Shown: piece after piece, positions 15,799 through 24,686 of the stretch
How positions within the stretch are numbered: position 1 is the stretch's first letter
Layout of the letters: each line of letters opens with the position of its first letter
DNA from: Haliea sp964022665
Lineage (GTDB): Bacteria; Pseudomonadota; Gammaproteobacteria; Pseudomonadales; Halieaceae
Assembly (NCBI GenBank): GCA_964022665.1
Contig: CAXIDF010000020.1
Location: 1-64,000 of the forward strand
Reading direction: 5' to 3'
DNA: 64,000 bases
The notes under the pieces: model-generated
The model's database searches: none
What the model saw: only the letters and a program-made list of their open reading frames with translations
Told to the model about the DNA's origin: nothing
Program-made: the position numbers and the translations under genes

Positions 15799-16872
15799 AT
15801 GAAACGAATCTATCGCTCAATCGCAGTTCCCCTGTTAACGGCCACGCTCTGCCTCACGGCAGGATGGGCACAAGCCGAGGAGCGGCGCACACAGTTTTCC
15901 CTCGCGTGGTCGATCTACGTAGGGTTCATGCCCTGGGCCTATATGGATGAGGCTGGCATCATGGACAAGTGGGCAAAGAAGTACGGTATTGAAGTGGATC
16001 TCGTGCAGATCAACGACTATATCGGGGCTATCAACATGTACACGGTGGGTGAGTTCGACGGCGCAACCATGACCAATATGGACATGCTGACAATCCCTTC
16101 TGCCTCCGGCGTTGATACCACGGCGCTGATTACGGGCGATTTTTCCAACGGCAATGATGCGGTTGTGCTGAAGGGCCGCGACAGCATGCAGGACATAAAG
16201 GGTATGGAGGTTTATTTGCTGGAGCTCTCCGTATCCCACTACGCCCTCGCTCGCGCACTGGAGATGGCTGGTCTCAGCGAGCGCGACGTCACGCTGATCA
16301 ATACATCGGACGCCGATATCGCCACCACATTCAAGAACAGCGAGGTGCAGGCTGCCACCCTCTGGAACCCGCAGCTACAAATGGCCATGCAGGAACCCAA
16401 TGCGGTAAAGGTGTTTGATTCCAGCCAGATTCCCGGGGAGATTCTCGACGTGATGGGCGTCAATTCGGAAACACTGAAGAAATACCCTGAACTCGGTAAG
16501 GCGGTAACCGGCGCCTGGTTTGAGACTGTGGCCATCATGCTGGGTGATACACCGCAGGCAATCGAAGCGAAAACCTATATGAGTGAGAATTCGGGCACAG
16601 ACCTTGAAGGGTATGAGATGCAGTTGGCCGCCACCCACATGTTCAAGACGCCGCAGGAAAAACTTGACTACCTGACCACGACGCGCGTGCGTGAGACCAT
16701 GGACTTCGTGACGCAGTTCACCTTCAAGCACGGTTTGCTGGGTGCGGGCGCGGCGTCCCCCGATGTGATTGGCATTGAATTGCCGGACGGTTCTATCTGG
16801 GGCAACGAGACTAACGTGAAGATGCGTTTTGACCACCAGTTTGTACGCATGGCGGCGGAAGGTACGCTGTAG
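15799..16872 (+). CDS. Putative urea-type ABC transporter substrate-binding protein (NMT1/SsuA fold), orphan
   Basis: 357 residues from the ATG at 15799, preceded by GAGGAG. Signal peptide about 1-27. The mature protein starts with FSLAWSIYVGFMPWAY and resembles the putative urea ABC transporter binding proteins of the NMT1/SsuA superfamily. In other genomes such a gene is followed by its permease, ATPase and urea carboxylase genes. Here the next gene is convergent and unrelated, so the transporter partners are missing from this locus. Specificity for urea is inference from family resemblance. Confidence 0.75.
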   Translation: MKRIYRSIAVPLLTATLCLTAGWAQAEERRTQFSLAWSIYVGFMPWAYMDEAGIMDKWAKKYGIEVDLVQINDYIGAINMYTVGEFDGATMTNMDMLTIPSASGVDTTALITGDFSNGNDAVVLKGRDSMQDIKGMEVYLLELSVSHYALARALEMAGLSERDVTLINTSDADIATTFKNSEVQAATLWNPQLQMAMQEPNAVKVFDSSQIPGEILDVMGVNSETLKKYPELGKAVTGAWFETVAIMLGDTPQAIEAKTYMSENSGTDLEGYEMQLAATHMFKTPQEKLDYLTTTRVRETMDFVTQFTFKHGLLGAGAASPDVIGIELPDGSIWGNETNVKMRFDHQFVRMAAEGTL

Positions 16873-16893
16873 AGTCGTACGCACCAGTGTCGG

Positions 16894-17766
16894 TTACACG
16901 GTCGGCACGGGTTCCTCGCTGCGCGATCCCTCTAGCATGGCGGCTACCAGCACCATGATGCCGCCAACGATCTCAAACAACTGAAGTTGTGTTTGCATGA
17001 TGATTGCCGTGGATGCCACCGCGACCACGAGCTCGGCAACGATAATAATGGAAGATCGCCCGGCGTCCATTTGCGTGACGCCCCACTGGGTCCCGGCGGT
17101 AATCAGCGTCAGCCAGAGGCCTCCATAGACTACCGCCCAGACCGCTGCCTGGGGTGATGGCAGGCTGGCCGCGGACACAACAAACAGGGAAGAAATGCCG
17201 ATCATGGCGGTACAGCCTATGAACATGGCGGCTACCTTGCTCATCACCGGTATGTCCTGGGTGAAGCGAAACAGGATGTTGGTGGCGGCAAGCCCCATGC
17301 CGGAGCCCAGTGCGAGCAGGTCGATCCAGGTGATGCCGCTCCATGAGGTGTGCGCGACATCCAGTATGATGAAGGCGCCGGACAGACACAGCACAACGGC
17401 GAGCAGGCGCACGGCATCCACGCGCTCACCGAGAAACAGACGTCCGCCCAGTACACTCCACACGGGTAACAGGTAGAAGAGAATCATCACGCGGATAACG
17501 TCGCCGTGATAGATGGCCGTCTGGAACGAGGCATTGGCAAAGCCGCCGGCCAGTGCAACCAGTGCCATCAGTTGCAACTTGTGTTGCCATTGGCGGCGTT
17601 GCCGATAGAGCCATGGCAGCAACAGCAGGGCACCCGCACCGAATGCGATGAACACCAGGTGCAAGCCGTCCAGGCCCTGGTCGCTGAGCGCCTTGATTGG
17701 CAGCCAGGTCAGGCCCCACCCAGCTGAGCTGAGGAAAAGCACCAGTGCGGCAAATCGCGTATTCAT
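16894..17766 (-). CDS. EamA/DMT family transporter
   Basis: 290 residues from the ATG at 17766; the frame extends to 17997 but the extra residues are antisense to the upstream gene. About ten membrane helices in two EamA repeats are visible, with the first helix (FLSSAGWGLTWLPIKAL) typical of the drug/metabolite transporter superfamily. Function in the family ranges from metabolite export to amino-acid efflux; substrate unknown. It lies 13 bp after the DUF808 gene on the same strand, so the two may be co-transcribed. Convergent with the orphan binding protein. Confidence 0.85.
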   Translation of the reverse strand: MNTRFAALVLFLSSAGWGLTWLPIKALSDQGLDGLHLVFIAFGAGALLLLPWLYRQRRQWQHKLQLMALVALAGGFANASFQTAIYHGDVIRVMILFYLLPVWSVLGGRLFLGERVDAVRLLAVVLCLSGAFIILDVAHTSWSGITWIDLLALGSGMGLAATNILFRFTQDIPVMSKVAAMFIGCTAMIGISSLFVVSAASLPSPQAAVWAVVYGGLWLTLITAGTQWGVTQMDAGRSSIIIVAELVVAVASTAIIMQTQLQLFEIVGGIMVLVAAMLEGSRSEEPVPTV

Positions 17767-17779
17767 CAGGCGTGAGCGC

Positions 17780-18694
17780 TCAACGGAACAATTTCGTCCA
17801 CAGAGCCTGCAAGGGGGTGATCGTCGCCACCAGCAAGGCGCCGGCAAGCAGGCCAAAGCAACCGTCAGCCAGGGTACTGATAAGCACCTGAGCAACACCG
17901 GTAAAGCCCTCTGCGTACGCCATGATGGCGGCGTGCACCGGCGGCAGCCCGTGCGTGAGAATGCCGCCGCCAACCAGGAACATGGCGATGGTGCCAAGTA
18001 CCGAGAGGGTGCGCATCAGATGAGGTGCAAGCCAGAGAATGCCGTGGCCGCTTTTTTGCGCCAGCGCGCTCTCGCGTCCACTTAAATACAGGCCGCCGTC
18101 ATCCAGTTTGACGATGCCGGCGACAAGCCCGTATACGCCAACCGTTATCATGATGGCAACGACAGAGAGCACCAGGAATTGCATGCCGATGGCCTCGGCA
18201 GCGACCGTTCCCAGCGTAATCGCAATGATTTCCGCGGACAGAATGAAGTCGGTGCGAATCGCGCCCTTGATCTTCTTCTGCTCAACCGCGCGCAAGTCTA
18301 CCTGCGGATCTTTGAGGGCGGCGCGCAGGGCTTGTGCGTGCGCCTCTTGCTCATTGCGGTGCAGAAAGCGGTGCGCAATTTTTTCGAAGCCCTCGAAACA
18401 GAGGAATGCACCGCCCAGCATCAGCAGCGGCGTAATCAACCACGGCGCGAAATAGCTGATTGCTACGGCTGCAGGCACGAGAATGGCCTTGTTGACCAGT
18501 GACCCCTTGGCCACGGCCCAGACCACGGGCAATTCACGTGCGGGGCGAACACCGGCCACCTGTTGCGCATTCAGAGCGAGGTCGTCTCCCAGCACCCCGG
18601 CGGTTTTTTTGGTCGCCGTTTTGGTCATCAGGGAGACATCGTCCAGGATGGTAGCGATGTCATCGATCAGCGCGAGCAGGCTGCTTCCGGCCAT
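17780..18694 (-). CDS. DUF808 (YedI-like) inner membrane protein
   Basis: 304 residues. The start (MAGSSLLALIDDIATILDDV) and the segment LNAQQVAGVRPARELPVVWAVAKGS are diagnostic of the DUF808/YedI family. There are about six membrane helices after residue 68. The family has no established function. It is followed after 13 bp by the DMT transporter. The 97 bp upstream separates it from the EAL gene and holds nothing I could identify beyond a likely promoter. Confidence 0.87.
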   Translation of the reverse strand: MAGSSLLALIDDIATILDDVSLMTKTATKKTAGVLGDDLALNAQQVAGVRPARELPVVWAVAKGSLVNKAILVPAAVAISYFAPWLITPLLMLGGAFLCFEGFEKIAHRFLHRNEQEAHAQALRAALKDPQVDLRAVEQKKIKGAIRTDFILSAEIIAITLGTVAAEAIGMQFLVLSVVAIMITVGVYGLVAGIVKLDDGGLYLSGRESALAQKSGHGILWLAPHLMRTLSVLGTIAMFLVGGGILTHGLPPVHAAIMAYAEGFTGVAQVLISTLADGCFGLLAGALLVATITPLQALWTKLFR

Positions 18695-18791
18695 GGTGCA
18701 CGGCCTCCCCGGCCCAACGATAAGAATAAGTGCGCAGTCTAGCGGAAATCGCTATCGGCAGAAACGTGCCACCGCCATGGAAGTGCCCCGT

Positions 18792-20078
18792 CTAGCGATT
18801 CGGTGCAAGGATGTCACGACCCTTTAGCCAGACCCTGAGCTCTGCCTCCGGCATCGGGCGCGCATAAAAATAGCCCTGCACAATATCGCAACCGAGCGCG
18901 CGCAACATGTCGAGTGTCGCTTGGTCTTCCACCCCTTCTGCGACGACATCGAGGCCAAAGAGATGACCAATATCAATGATGATGCGGACCAGGTTCTGAT
19001 CCTGGGTGTCTTCCAGCAGGCGTATAACAAAGGAGCGGTCAATCTTGATTTCGGTTGCCGGAATTTCCTTGAAATACGAGAGCGATGAAAAGCCCGTCCC
19101 GAAGTCGTCAATCGACAGCCCGAGGCCGAGCTCGCGCAGCTGTGCCAGGTTATCGAACCCTGCTTCCTTGTCCTCGATCACGGCGCCCTCGGTAATTTCT
19201 ACCGTGATCGTGGCAGGATCCGACCCCCAGATGGCGAGGGCACTCTGCATCATGTTGGGCAGGTCGGGGTTGCTGACCAGGTCCGCGGACAGGTTGATGG
19301 CCAGTGGTAGCGAAAAGTCATCCCGCCACTCACGTTGGTAGCGCAGGGCGCGGTTCACCACCCAGCGGGTCAGTTCGTAGCTGCGCCCGGAAGCATAGGC
19401 CAGCGCGACGAGTTCCTCCGGCGGCACGAAACCGTGGTCGGTAAGCTGCCAGCGGATCAGTGCCTCGGCGCCGAAGACCTTGCCGCTGCGCAGGTCTATC
19501 TTGGGCTGAAAATACAATTCAAAGGCGTTGTCGTAAAGAGCCTCTGCAAAGCGTTGCTCCAGGGGCATGCTTGTCTGGTTTGCGATGGGCTCCTGAATCG
19601 CTTCGTCAATTTGCAGCAACTTGCCCTGACGTGTCTGTACCAGGCTGCTCTCGGCACGCGCCAGCATGGCGAGCGAACCTTGTGCTGTCGCTCGTGTAAC
19701 CGCGAGGCCCAGGCGTAATTCTATCGGCAGGATGTCGTCGTCGATATTGAGCGACTCCTCAAGCATGCGCTGCACACGGTTCACCGCCAGGGCGATAAAG
19801 GCCGGGTTTGCAAGCCGGGGCAGCAGGAAGGCGTACGTCTTGTTGGATATCCGATAGACGTTGTCGGGCAGCTTGCTGAGGCCCTGCAACTGTGTGTAGG
19901 CCTCCTGCAGGAGGTGGTCGCCGATGGCATAGCCGTGGCGGTGGTTGATAACGCGCAGGTTGCTCAGGTCCACCAGCAGCAGCCCGGCGTGTTCCCCGTG
20001 CTCACCGGAGAGCGCAATGGCCGCGTCCAGTGCGGCGATGAACACGTGCCTCTCAACGACAGGTGGCGTAGATGTCAC
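18792..20078 (-). CDS. Degenerate GGDEF plus intact EAL protein (c-di-GMP phosphodiesterase)
   Basis: 428 residues from a GTG. The N-terminal 160 residues have the GGDEF fold, but the catalytic position reads ISNKTY (77-82) in place of GGDEF, so cyclase activity should be lost; it may act as a regulatory or dimerising domain. The EAL domain (about 172-420) keeps its known catalytic elements: GAEALIRW (EAL at 205-207), AINLSADL, VEITEGAV, IDDFGTG, EIKIDRSF, VVAEGVED and VQGY. It is therefore predicted to hydrolyse c-di-GMP. It starts 10 bp after the HD-GYP gene, forming a two-gene c-di-GMP degradation operon. No sensor or membrane domain is present. Confidence 0.9.
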   Translation of the reverse strand: MTSTPPVVERHVFIAALDAAIALSGEHGEHAGLLLVDLSNLRVINHRHGYAIGDHLLQEAYTQLQGLSKLPDNVYRISNKTYAFLLPRLANPAFIALAVNRVQRMLEESLNIDDDILPIELRLGLAVTRATAQGSLAMLARAESSLVQTRQGKLLQIDEAIQEPIANQTSMPLEQRFAEALYDNAFELYFQPKIDLRSGKVFGAEALIRWQLTDHGFVPPEELVALAYASGRSYELTRWVVNRALRYQREWRDDFSLPLAINLSADLVSNPDLPNMMQSALAIWGSDPATITVEITEGAVIEDKEAGFDNLAQLRELGLGLSIDDFGTGFSSLSYFKEIPATEIKIDRSFVIRLLEDTQDQNLVRIIIDIGHLFGLDVVAEGVEDQATLDMLRALGCDIVQGYFYARPMPEAELRVWLKGRDILAPNR

Positions 20079-20088
20079 AACAGGCCCG

Positions 20089-21321
20089 CTAGAGGTGAAT
20101 ACTGTTCATGTCGATGCCGTAGGCGCCAGGCTCCAGGCTGTTGACAATATCCAGGGGTTGCCCGCTGCTATCTTCCGTTTCATGCAGCAGGTCCACCATG
20201 CGTATGCTGTTCAGGGGTTGCTTGTCGGCATCCAGCACCACCATGATGCGGGGGCGCAAGCGGCGGGTGCGGTACTCAGCGACCACGACAGCCACTTCAC
20301 CGGAGGACAGCTCAATGAGTGTGCCTGCGGGGTAGATGCCAACCGCCTGGATAAACTCTTCAACCAGTTCCGCCTGGAAATCGATGTCCTTCACGTCGTA
20401 CAGCATCTTGATGGCGGCGGACGGGGACGTTGCGCGGGCGTAACTGCGATGACTGGTGATCGCATCGTAGCAATCCACGATGCCTGCGATGCGGGCGAAT
20501 ATAGGAATGTCGTCGCCGGCAAGGCCCTGCGGGTAGCCGGAACCGTTGTGGCGTTCATGATGATGCGCCACCATGGCCAACACGTCGGTATTCATGAGGC
20601 CGGTTTCGGCCATCATATCCACGCCATGACGCACGTGCTCGCGCAGCGCGTTGAGCTCCTCGGTGCTCAGTGCGTGGTCGCTGTGCAACAGCGCCGGGTC
20701 TACACGCAGTTTGCCCACGTCGAACAGCAGGCCGCCTATCGCCAGCGAGCGCAGGTCGGAACGCGGCAGGCCCAACTGGCGACCCAGCGCCACGCCCCAG
20801 ATCGACGCGCCGAGAGAGTGCTGGTAGGTGTACTTGTCCTGTTCTTTGAGACGGGCCAGCCAGATACAGGCGTCCGGATTGCGTGAAATACTGTCGATCA
20901 TCGGCTCAACGGAGCGCTTCACGCGCACCACATCAACCGCGGCACCGTCACGCGCGTTCTGGAACACCTCCTCCAGCCCCTGCGAAAGCTGCTGTACGGC
21001 TTCCTCCGCGCGCGGGTATTCCTCTGCCCACTCGGCGCTATCGTTGTAGTTGACCAGGCGCCGCGTAGGAAACATGGCCTCCCGCGAGAGCCGCGGCCGC
21101 TGCACGCGCCGTTTGCGCTGCAGGGCGTAGTCGACGTGTCGGCTTTTTTCGATGTCGACGAACACGTACTGACAGTGGCGTCGCAGCTCTCGAATGTCCT
21201 CTTCCGAGGTGATGCGAAACCCCTGCAGGATAAACGGGGTTTCCAGCCAGGGCCGATCAAGGCCCGAGACGTACATGCCCGGCTTCAGGTCGGCAACCAT
21301 TACTTTAACGACTTCTATCAT
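20089..21321 (-). CDS. DUF3391 / HD-GYP domain protein with altered HD motif
   Basis: 410 residues. DUF3391 occupies about 1-130 and the HD-GYP domain about 160-340. The GYP part is intact (HHHERHNGSGYP, 253-264) and His168 fits the first metal ligand. The HD pair itself reads FD (Phe200-Asp201 in GGLLFDVGK), so one expected metal ligand is missing. HD-GYP proteins hydrolyse c-di-GMP in two steps to GMP; with this change activity could be reduced or altered, or the protein could act as a c-di-GMP effector. It heads an operon with the EAL gene. Confidence 0.88.
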   Translation of the reverse strand: MIEVVKVMVADLKPGMYVSGLDRPWLETPFILQGFRITSEEDIRELRRHCQYVFVDIEKSRHVDYALQRKRRVQRPRLSREAMFPTRRLVNYNDSAEWAEEYPRAEEAVQQLSQGLEEVFQNARDGAAVDVVRVKRSVEPMIDSISRNPDACIWLARLKEQDKYTYQHSLGASIWGVALGRQLGLPRSDLRSLAIGGLLFDVGKLRVDPALLHSDHALSTEELNALREHVRHGVDMMAETGLMNTDVLAMVAHHHERHNGSGYPQGLAGDDIPIFARIAGIVDCYDAITSHRSYARATSPSAAIKMLYDVKDIDFQAELVEEFIQAVGIYPAGTLIELSSGEVAVVVAEYRTRRLRPRIMVVLDADKQPLNSIRMVDLLHETEDSSGQPLDIVNSLEPGAYGIDMNSIHL

Positions 21322-21526
21322 TACGCTCGCGGATTAATCGGGTTGATTTTTATCCTAGTACGGCGCCGTTTACGTTGCTACGTGCACGATGCCGGAAGCC
21401 CCCCGTAGTTTAGCCTGCCATCCCTCCATGGTGGGGCAGGGGTTCATTTTTCGGACCGATCATGGTGCCTGGGCGCTCTCGCCGCAAGTCCATTTCCGTG
21501 GGCAAATTTCATTTTTTGATGCGTTG

Positions 21527-22588
21527 CTACATCACCAGCAGTGTTGCGAGAAACAGCATCAGGCCCATACCGAGTACGTCGGTAAAGGTGGTGAGAAAAA
21601 TGCTGCTGGCCATCGCCGGGTCGGCGCCGAAGCGGCGCAGGGTGAGCGGCACGACAACCCCGAAAATACCGCTGCCGACACAGGCGCCCACCATGGCCAC
21701 AAGGATGACCAGTGCCAGCACGACCGGGTGTTCGGTGCCGGTGCTGGCGGCGTAGACCCACATTGCGGCGGCTGCGACCACGCCTACGCACAGTCCGTTG
21801 AGCGCTCCGAGGGTAATTTCCTTGCGCAGCAGGCTGCGCACGGGATAGTCGGCAAGCTCCCCCAGGGTGAGGCCGCGCAGGGTGATCGCCAGTGCCTGGC
21901 TACCGGTATTGCCGCTCTGACCCGCCAGCACGGGCAGGAAGGCTGCCAGCGCAACAATGCGCGTAATGGTGTCCTCGAACATGCCGACAACGAATGCGGC
22001 GGCAAAGGCGGTCAGCAGGTTCACCTGCAGCCAGGGGTGGCGCATTTTGAATGCCTGCCATATCGGGGTATGGGTGCGTTCTTCCCTGTCCACACCGACC
22101 ATGCTGCCGGTCTGCGCGCTGATTTCCGTGGCCAGGTGTTCAAACAGCCGCCAGCCCATGACCAGGCCGAGCAGAATGCCCTCGTCCGAGACCACCGGGT
22201 ACAGGCGGTGGCGCCGGTTCAGCGCGGACTGCATGGCTTCGCTCATGGCGGTATCCGGGCGGAACGCAAACGGCGACGCTGTCATAACCTCCTGCAGGGT
22301 TTGGCCGGGTCGCGACAGTAACAGATCGCGCATGGCGACAACGCCAATCAGGCGCTGTTCGCTGTCGACCACATAGAGGTAGGTAATACCACCCTCGGGC
22401 AGCGCGTGCACCAGGTAGTCGAGCGCCCCGGCAACGGTGGTTTCCGGGCCGAGAAAGCCAACGGCGGGTTCCATCAGCATTTCCACGGCGCCCTGAAGGC
22501 CTGCGGCGAGGGCCTGGGGCTCGGTTGCTGCTGTCGGGCCGGGAGGTGCACTGGGGGTGGTCTCTGGCGCAATTCTGTCATCGTTCAT
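21527..22588 (-). CDS. mgtE: Magnesium transporter MgtE, short form without the N-terminal superhelical domain
   Basis: 353 residues. A CBS pair (about 38-165) is followed by five membrane helices (from about 205) with the family pore motifs PVLAGQSGNTGSQ and, near the end, DPAMASSIFLTTFTDVLG. MgtE is an Mg2+ channel gated by cytoplasmic Mg2+ through the CBS and N domains. The usual N domain (about 130 residues) is missing; only about 35 variable residues precede the CBS pair, making this the short form. It stands alone on the minus strand, with 205 bp downstream before the HD-GYP start. Confidence 0.88.
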   Translation of the reverse strand: MNDDRIAPETTPSAPPGPTAATEPQALAAGLQGAVEMLMEPAVGFLGPETTVAGALDYLVHALPEGGITYLYVVDSEQRLIGVVAMRDLLLSRPGQTLQEVMTASPFAFRPDTAMSEAMQSALNRRHRLYPVVSDEGILLGLVMGWRLFEHLATEISAQTGSMVGVDREERTHTPIWQAFKMRHPWLQVNLLTAFAAAFVVGMFEDTITRIVALAAFLPVLAGQSGNTGSQALAITLRGLTLGELADYPVRSLLRKEITLGALNGLCVGVVAAAAMWVYAASTGTEHPVVLALVILVAMVGACVGSGIFGVVVPLTLRRFGADPAMASSIFLTTFTDVLGMGLMLFLATLLVM

Positions 22589-22713
22589 GTCAGGCAGCCT
22601 CTCGGGTAGGTGTGGTATGTCAGTGTGTTGAGGACAGGGAGAGTGTAAGCGTTTTCTCGCCGGCGTGTTTGTACAGGTGCTTGAGCGCGCGGCGGGCCAT
22701 GCAGCTGACCAAC

Positions 22714-22739
22714 GAAAAACCCCCGCGGCAGGCGGGGGT
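22714..22739 (-). terminator. Rho-independent terminator of the BVMO gene
   Basis: Read on the minus strand, an 8-bp perfect stem (ACCCCCGC / GCGGGGGT, plus-strand arms 22719-22726 and 22732-22739) with a 5-base loop is followed directly by a run of five T. This is a textbook intrinsic terminator about 65 bp after the stop of the Baeyer-Villiger monooxygenase gene, so that gene is not co-transcribed with mgtE. Confidence 0.85.
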
Positions 22740-22802
22740 CGGCAGGCAGCGCAAAGGCTGCGCAGGGGGGGAAGGCGGGCACGCGGCCCGCCGGTTCAGG
22801 TA

Positions 22803-24431
22803 TCAGGCAACGCGCTTGCGGAACTCCAGTTCCGGGAAGCCGGCGTCGACGGACTCGCGCATCTTGTCGTAGTAGACGTTGGCGCCACCGAAATAGATCA
22901 ATACCCGCGGAGCTTTGTCCTCCAGGTTGGCGCCCATCATCCAGGAATTCACCTTGTCGCCCTGGGCCATCAGGGTCTGCTCATGGATCTCCGCGGTATG
23001 CGCAGTCCAGGCGTCCTCGGCATCGGGGCGGGGTTCAAAGACGTCATAGCCTTCCTTCTCCATCTTCTCGATGCAGTCCTTGATCCAGATGGCGTTCTGC
23101 TCGATAGAGGTGGGCAGGTTGGCAAACGGCGCCTGCGGCCCGGTGACCACAAACATGTTGGGGAAGTCGGCGACGCACACCCCCATGATCGATTTCGATA
23201 CCTTCTGCCACTTCTCACGCAGCGTCTGGCCGCTCTCGCCACGGATGGGGAAGGCTTCCAGTGCGCCGGTGTAAGCCTTGAAGCCCGTGGCCAGCACGAT
23301 GATGTCGAACTCGTGGTGCCCCTGGCTTGTGGTAACACCGGTTTCCGTGATTTCGACAATCGGTTCGCGCTCCGCGATATCGACCAGATGCACGTTGTCC
23401 CGGCTGTACGCTTCGAGGTAGCCGTGGTCCAGCGGTGGGCGCTTGGCAAACAGCGGGTATTCGCCGGGCTTGGGCACCAGGATGTCGGCAATCTCCGGGT
23501 CTTCAATGCGTTCCCGCATCTTCTTGATGATGAACTCGGAGGCCCACAGGTTGGCGTCTGCACTTCCCAACAAGTCCTCGAAGGTCTCGAATACCCAGCG
23601 GAAGCTGCCGGTCCATTTTTCCTCGAATATCCGCTCACGCTCTTCCGGGGAGGTTTCCACGGCCAGACGGCCCTCGGCGGTGTCGAAGGCCATGCCGAAA
23701 ATGTGGTTGCGGCACTTGGCCACGATCTCGTCGTAATTCTCTTTGATCTCTTTCTCCCACTCAGGGGTCATCGGGCGCTGCATGGCGGGGAGAATGAAGT
23801 TGGGCGTGCGGTGGAACACGGTCACACTTTTTGCGGTTTTTGCCATGACAGGGAGCATCTGCACCGTGGTGGCACCGGCACCGATAATGCCCACGCGCTT
23901 GCCTGCGTAGTCGAGCCCCTCGGGCCAGCGTGACGAATGGAAAAGCGGCCCCTTGAAGCTGTCCATGCCTTTGATTTTGGGAATCACGGGCTCGGAAATC
24001 ATGCCCATGCCGCTGATGAAGTATTTGCAAGTAAAAGTCTCACCGCTGCCCGTGGTCACTTGCCACAGGCCGCTGTCTTTCTGGTACGCGGCTTCGACGA
24101 TTTCGGTGTTGAGCTGGATGTGCGGCCACATGTCGCACTTGTCCGCCACGAAACGCATGTAGTCGTGCGTTTCTTTCCAGTCGGGGTAGCGACGCGTCCA
24201 CGACCACTCCTGCAGCAACTCCTTGGAAAACGTTAGGCAGTAGTAATAGCTTTCGCTGTCGGTCATGGCGCCGGGGTAGCGGTTCCAGGTCCAGGTGCCG
24301 CCAATGTCGGAAGCGCGATCAAACACGCGAATGGAGAGGCCTGCCTCCCGCAGATAGTGAATGAGTGCGAGACCGGCAAAGCCGGCACCAACCGCAATGG
24401 CGTCGAAATCAGGTTGCTGCTGGGTGGTCAT
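22803..24431 (-). CDS. Flavin-containing Baeyer-Villiger monooxygenase (cyclohexanone monooxygenase-like)
   Basis: 542 residues. Two Rossmann nucleotide-binding motifs are visible: FAD-binding GAGFAG near 15-20 and NADPH-binding GAGATT near 185. Between them lies the Baeyer-Villiger fingerprint FxGxxxHxxxWP as FKGPLFHSSRWP. Type I BVMOs insert oxygen next to a carbonyl, turning cyclic ketones into lactones using NADPH and O2. Length fits the family. It is a single gene with its own terminator. The 255-bp upstream gap (24432-24686) is shared with the divergent Cys-rich protein gene. A role in alicyclic or steroid ketone breakdown is inference from other genes in the window. Confidence 0.92.
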   Translation of the reverse strand: MTTQQQPDFDAIAVGAGFAGLALIHYLREAGLSIRVFDRASDIGGTWTWNRYPGAMTDSESYYYCLTFSKELLQEWSWTRRYPDWKETHDYMRFVADKCDMWPHIQLNTEIVEAAYQKDSGLWQVTTGSGETFTCKYFISGMGMISEPVIPKIKGMDSFKGPLFHSSRWPEGLDYAGKRVGIIGAGATTVQMLPVMAKTAKSVTVFHRTPNFILPAMQRPMTPEWEKEIKENYDEIVAKCRNHIFGMAFDTAEGRLAVETSPEERERIFEEKWTGSFRWVFETFEDLLGSADANLWASEFIIKKMRERIEDPEIADILVPKPGEYPLFAKRPPLDHGYLEAYSRDNVHLVDIAEREPIVEITETGVTTSQGHHEFDIIVLATGFKAYTGALEAFPIRGESGQTLREKWQKVSKSIMGVCVADFPNMFVVTGPQAPFANLPTSIEQNAIWIKDCIEKMEKEGYDVFEPRPDAEDAWTAHTAEIHEQTLMAQGDKVNSWMMGANLEDKAPRVLIYFGGANVYYDKMRESVDAGFPELEFRKRVA

Positions 24432-24686
24432 AGCTGTGTTCCTCGTTTTATAAAAATAGTGGCGCCCAGAATTTTATCGCCCGGCCAACGTGAGTTCATG
24501 GGTCGGCTTTATACCCGTCCTCGGGACGCAAATTAGTATACTTGCTAGATGCAAACAATCAAGTTGCTATGATGCCTCGTTCTCAACTTCTTTACAGCGC
24601 ACCGGCGTCTGGAGTTTGCCCCCGGTCCCGCTCGTAGCTTCTATACTGTTGAACACTGTCTGGGTCGATCAGGGAGAGAGCCTGTC

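Noticed and set aside
21322..21526. Possible Mg2+ riboswitch or terminator after mgtE
   Set aside because: This region is downstream of mgtE and upstream of the HD-GYP gene; the short G/C-rich inverted segments near 21415-21440 do not form a convincing stem with a T run.
22665..23933. 422-residue open frame on the plus strand
   Set aside because: Antisense to the Baeyer-Villiger monooxygenase, whose motifs are complete; composition typical of a shadow frame.
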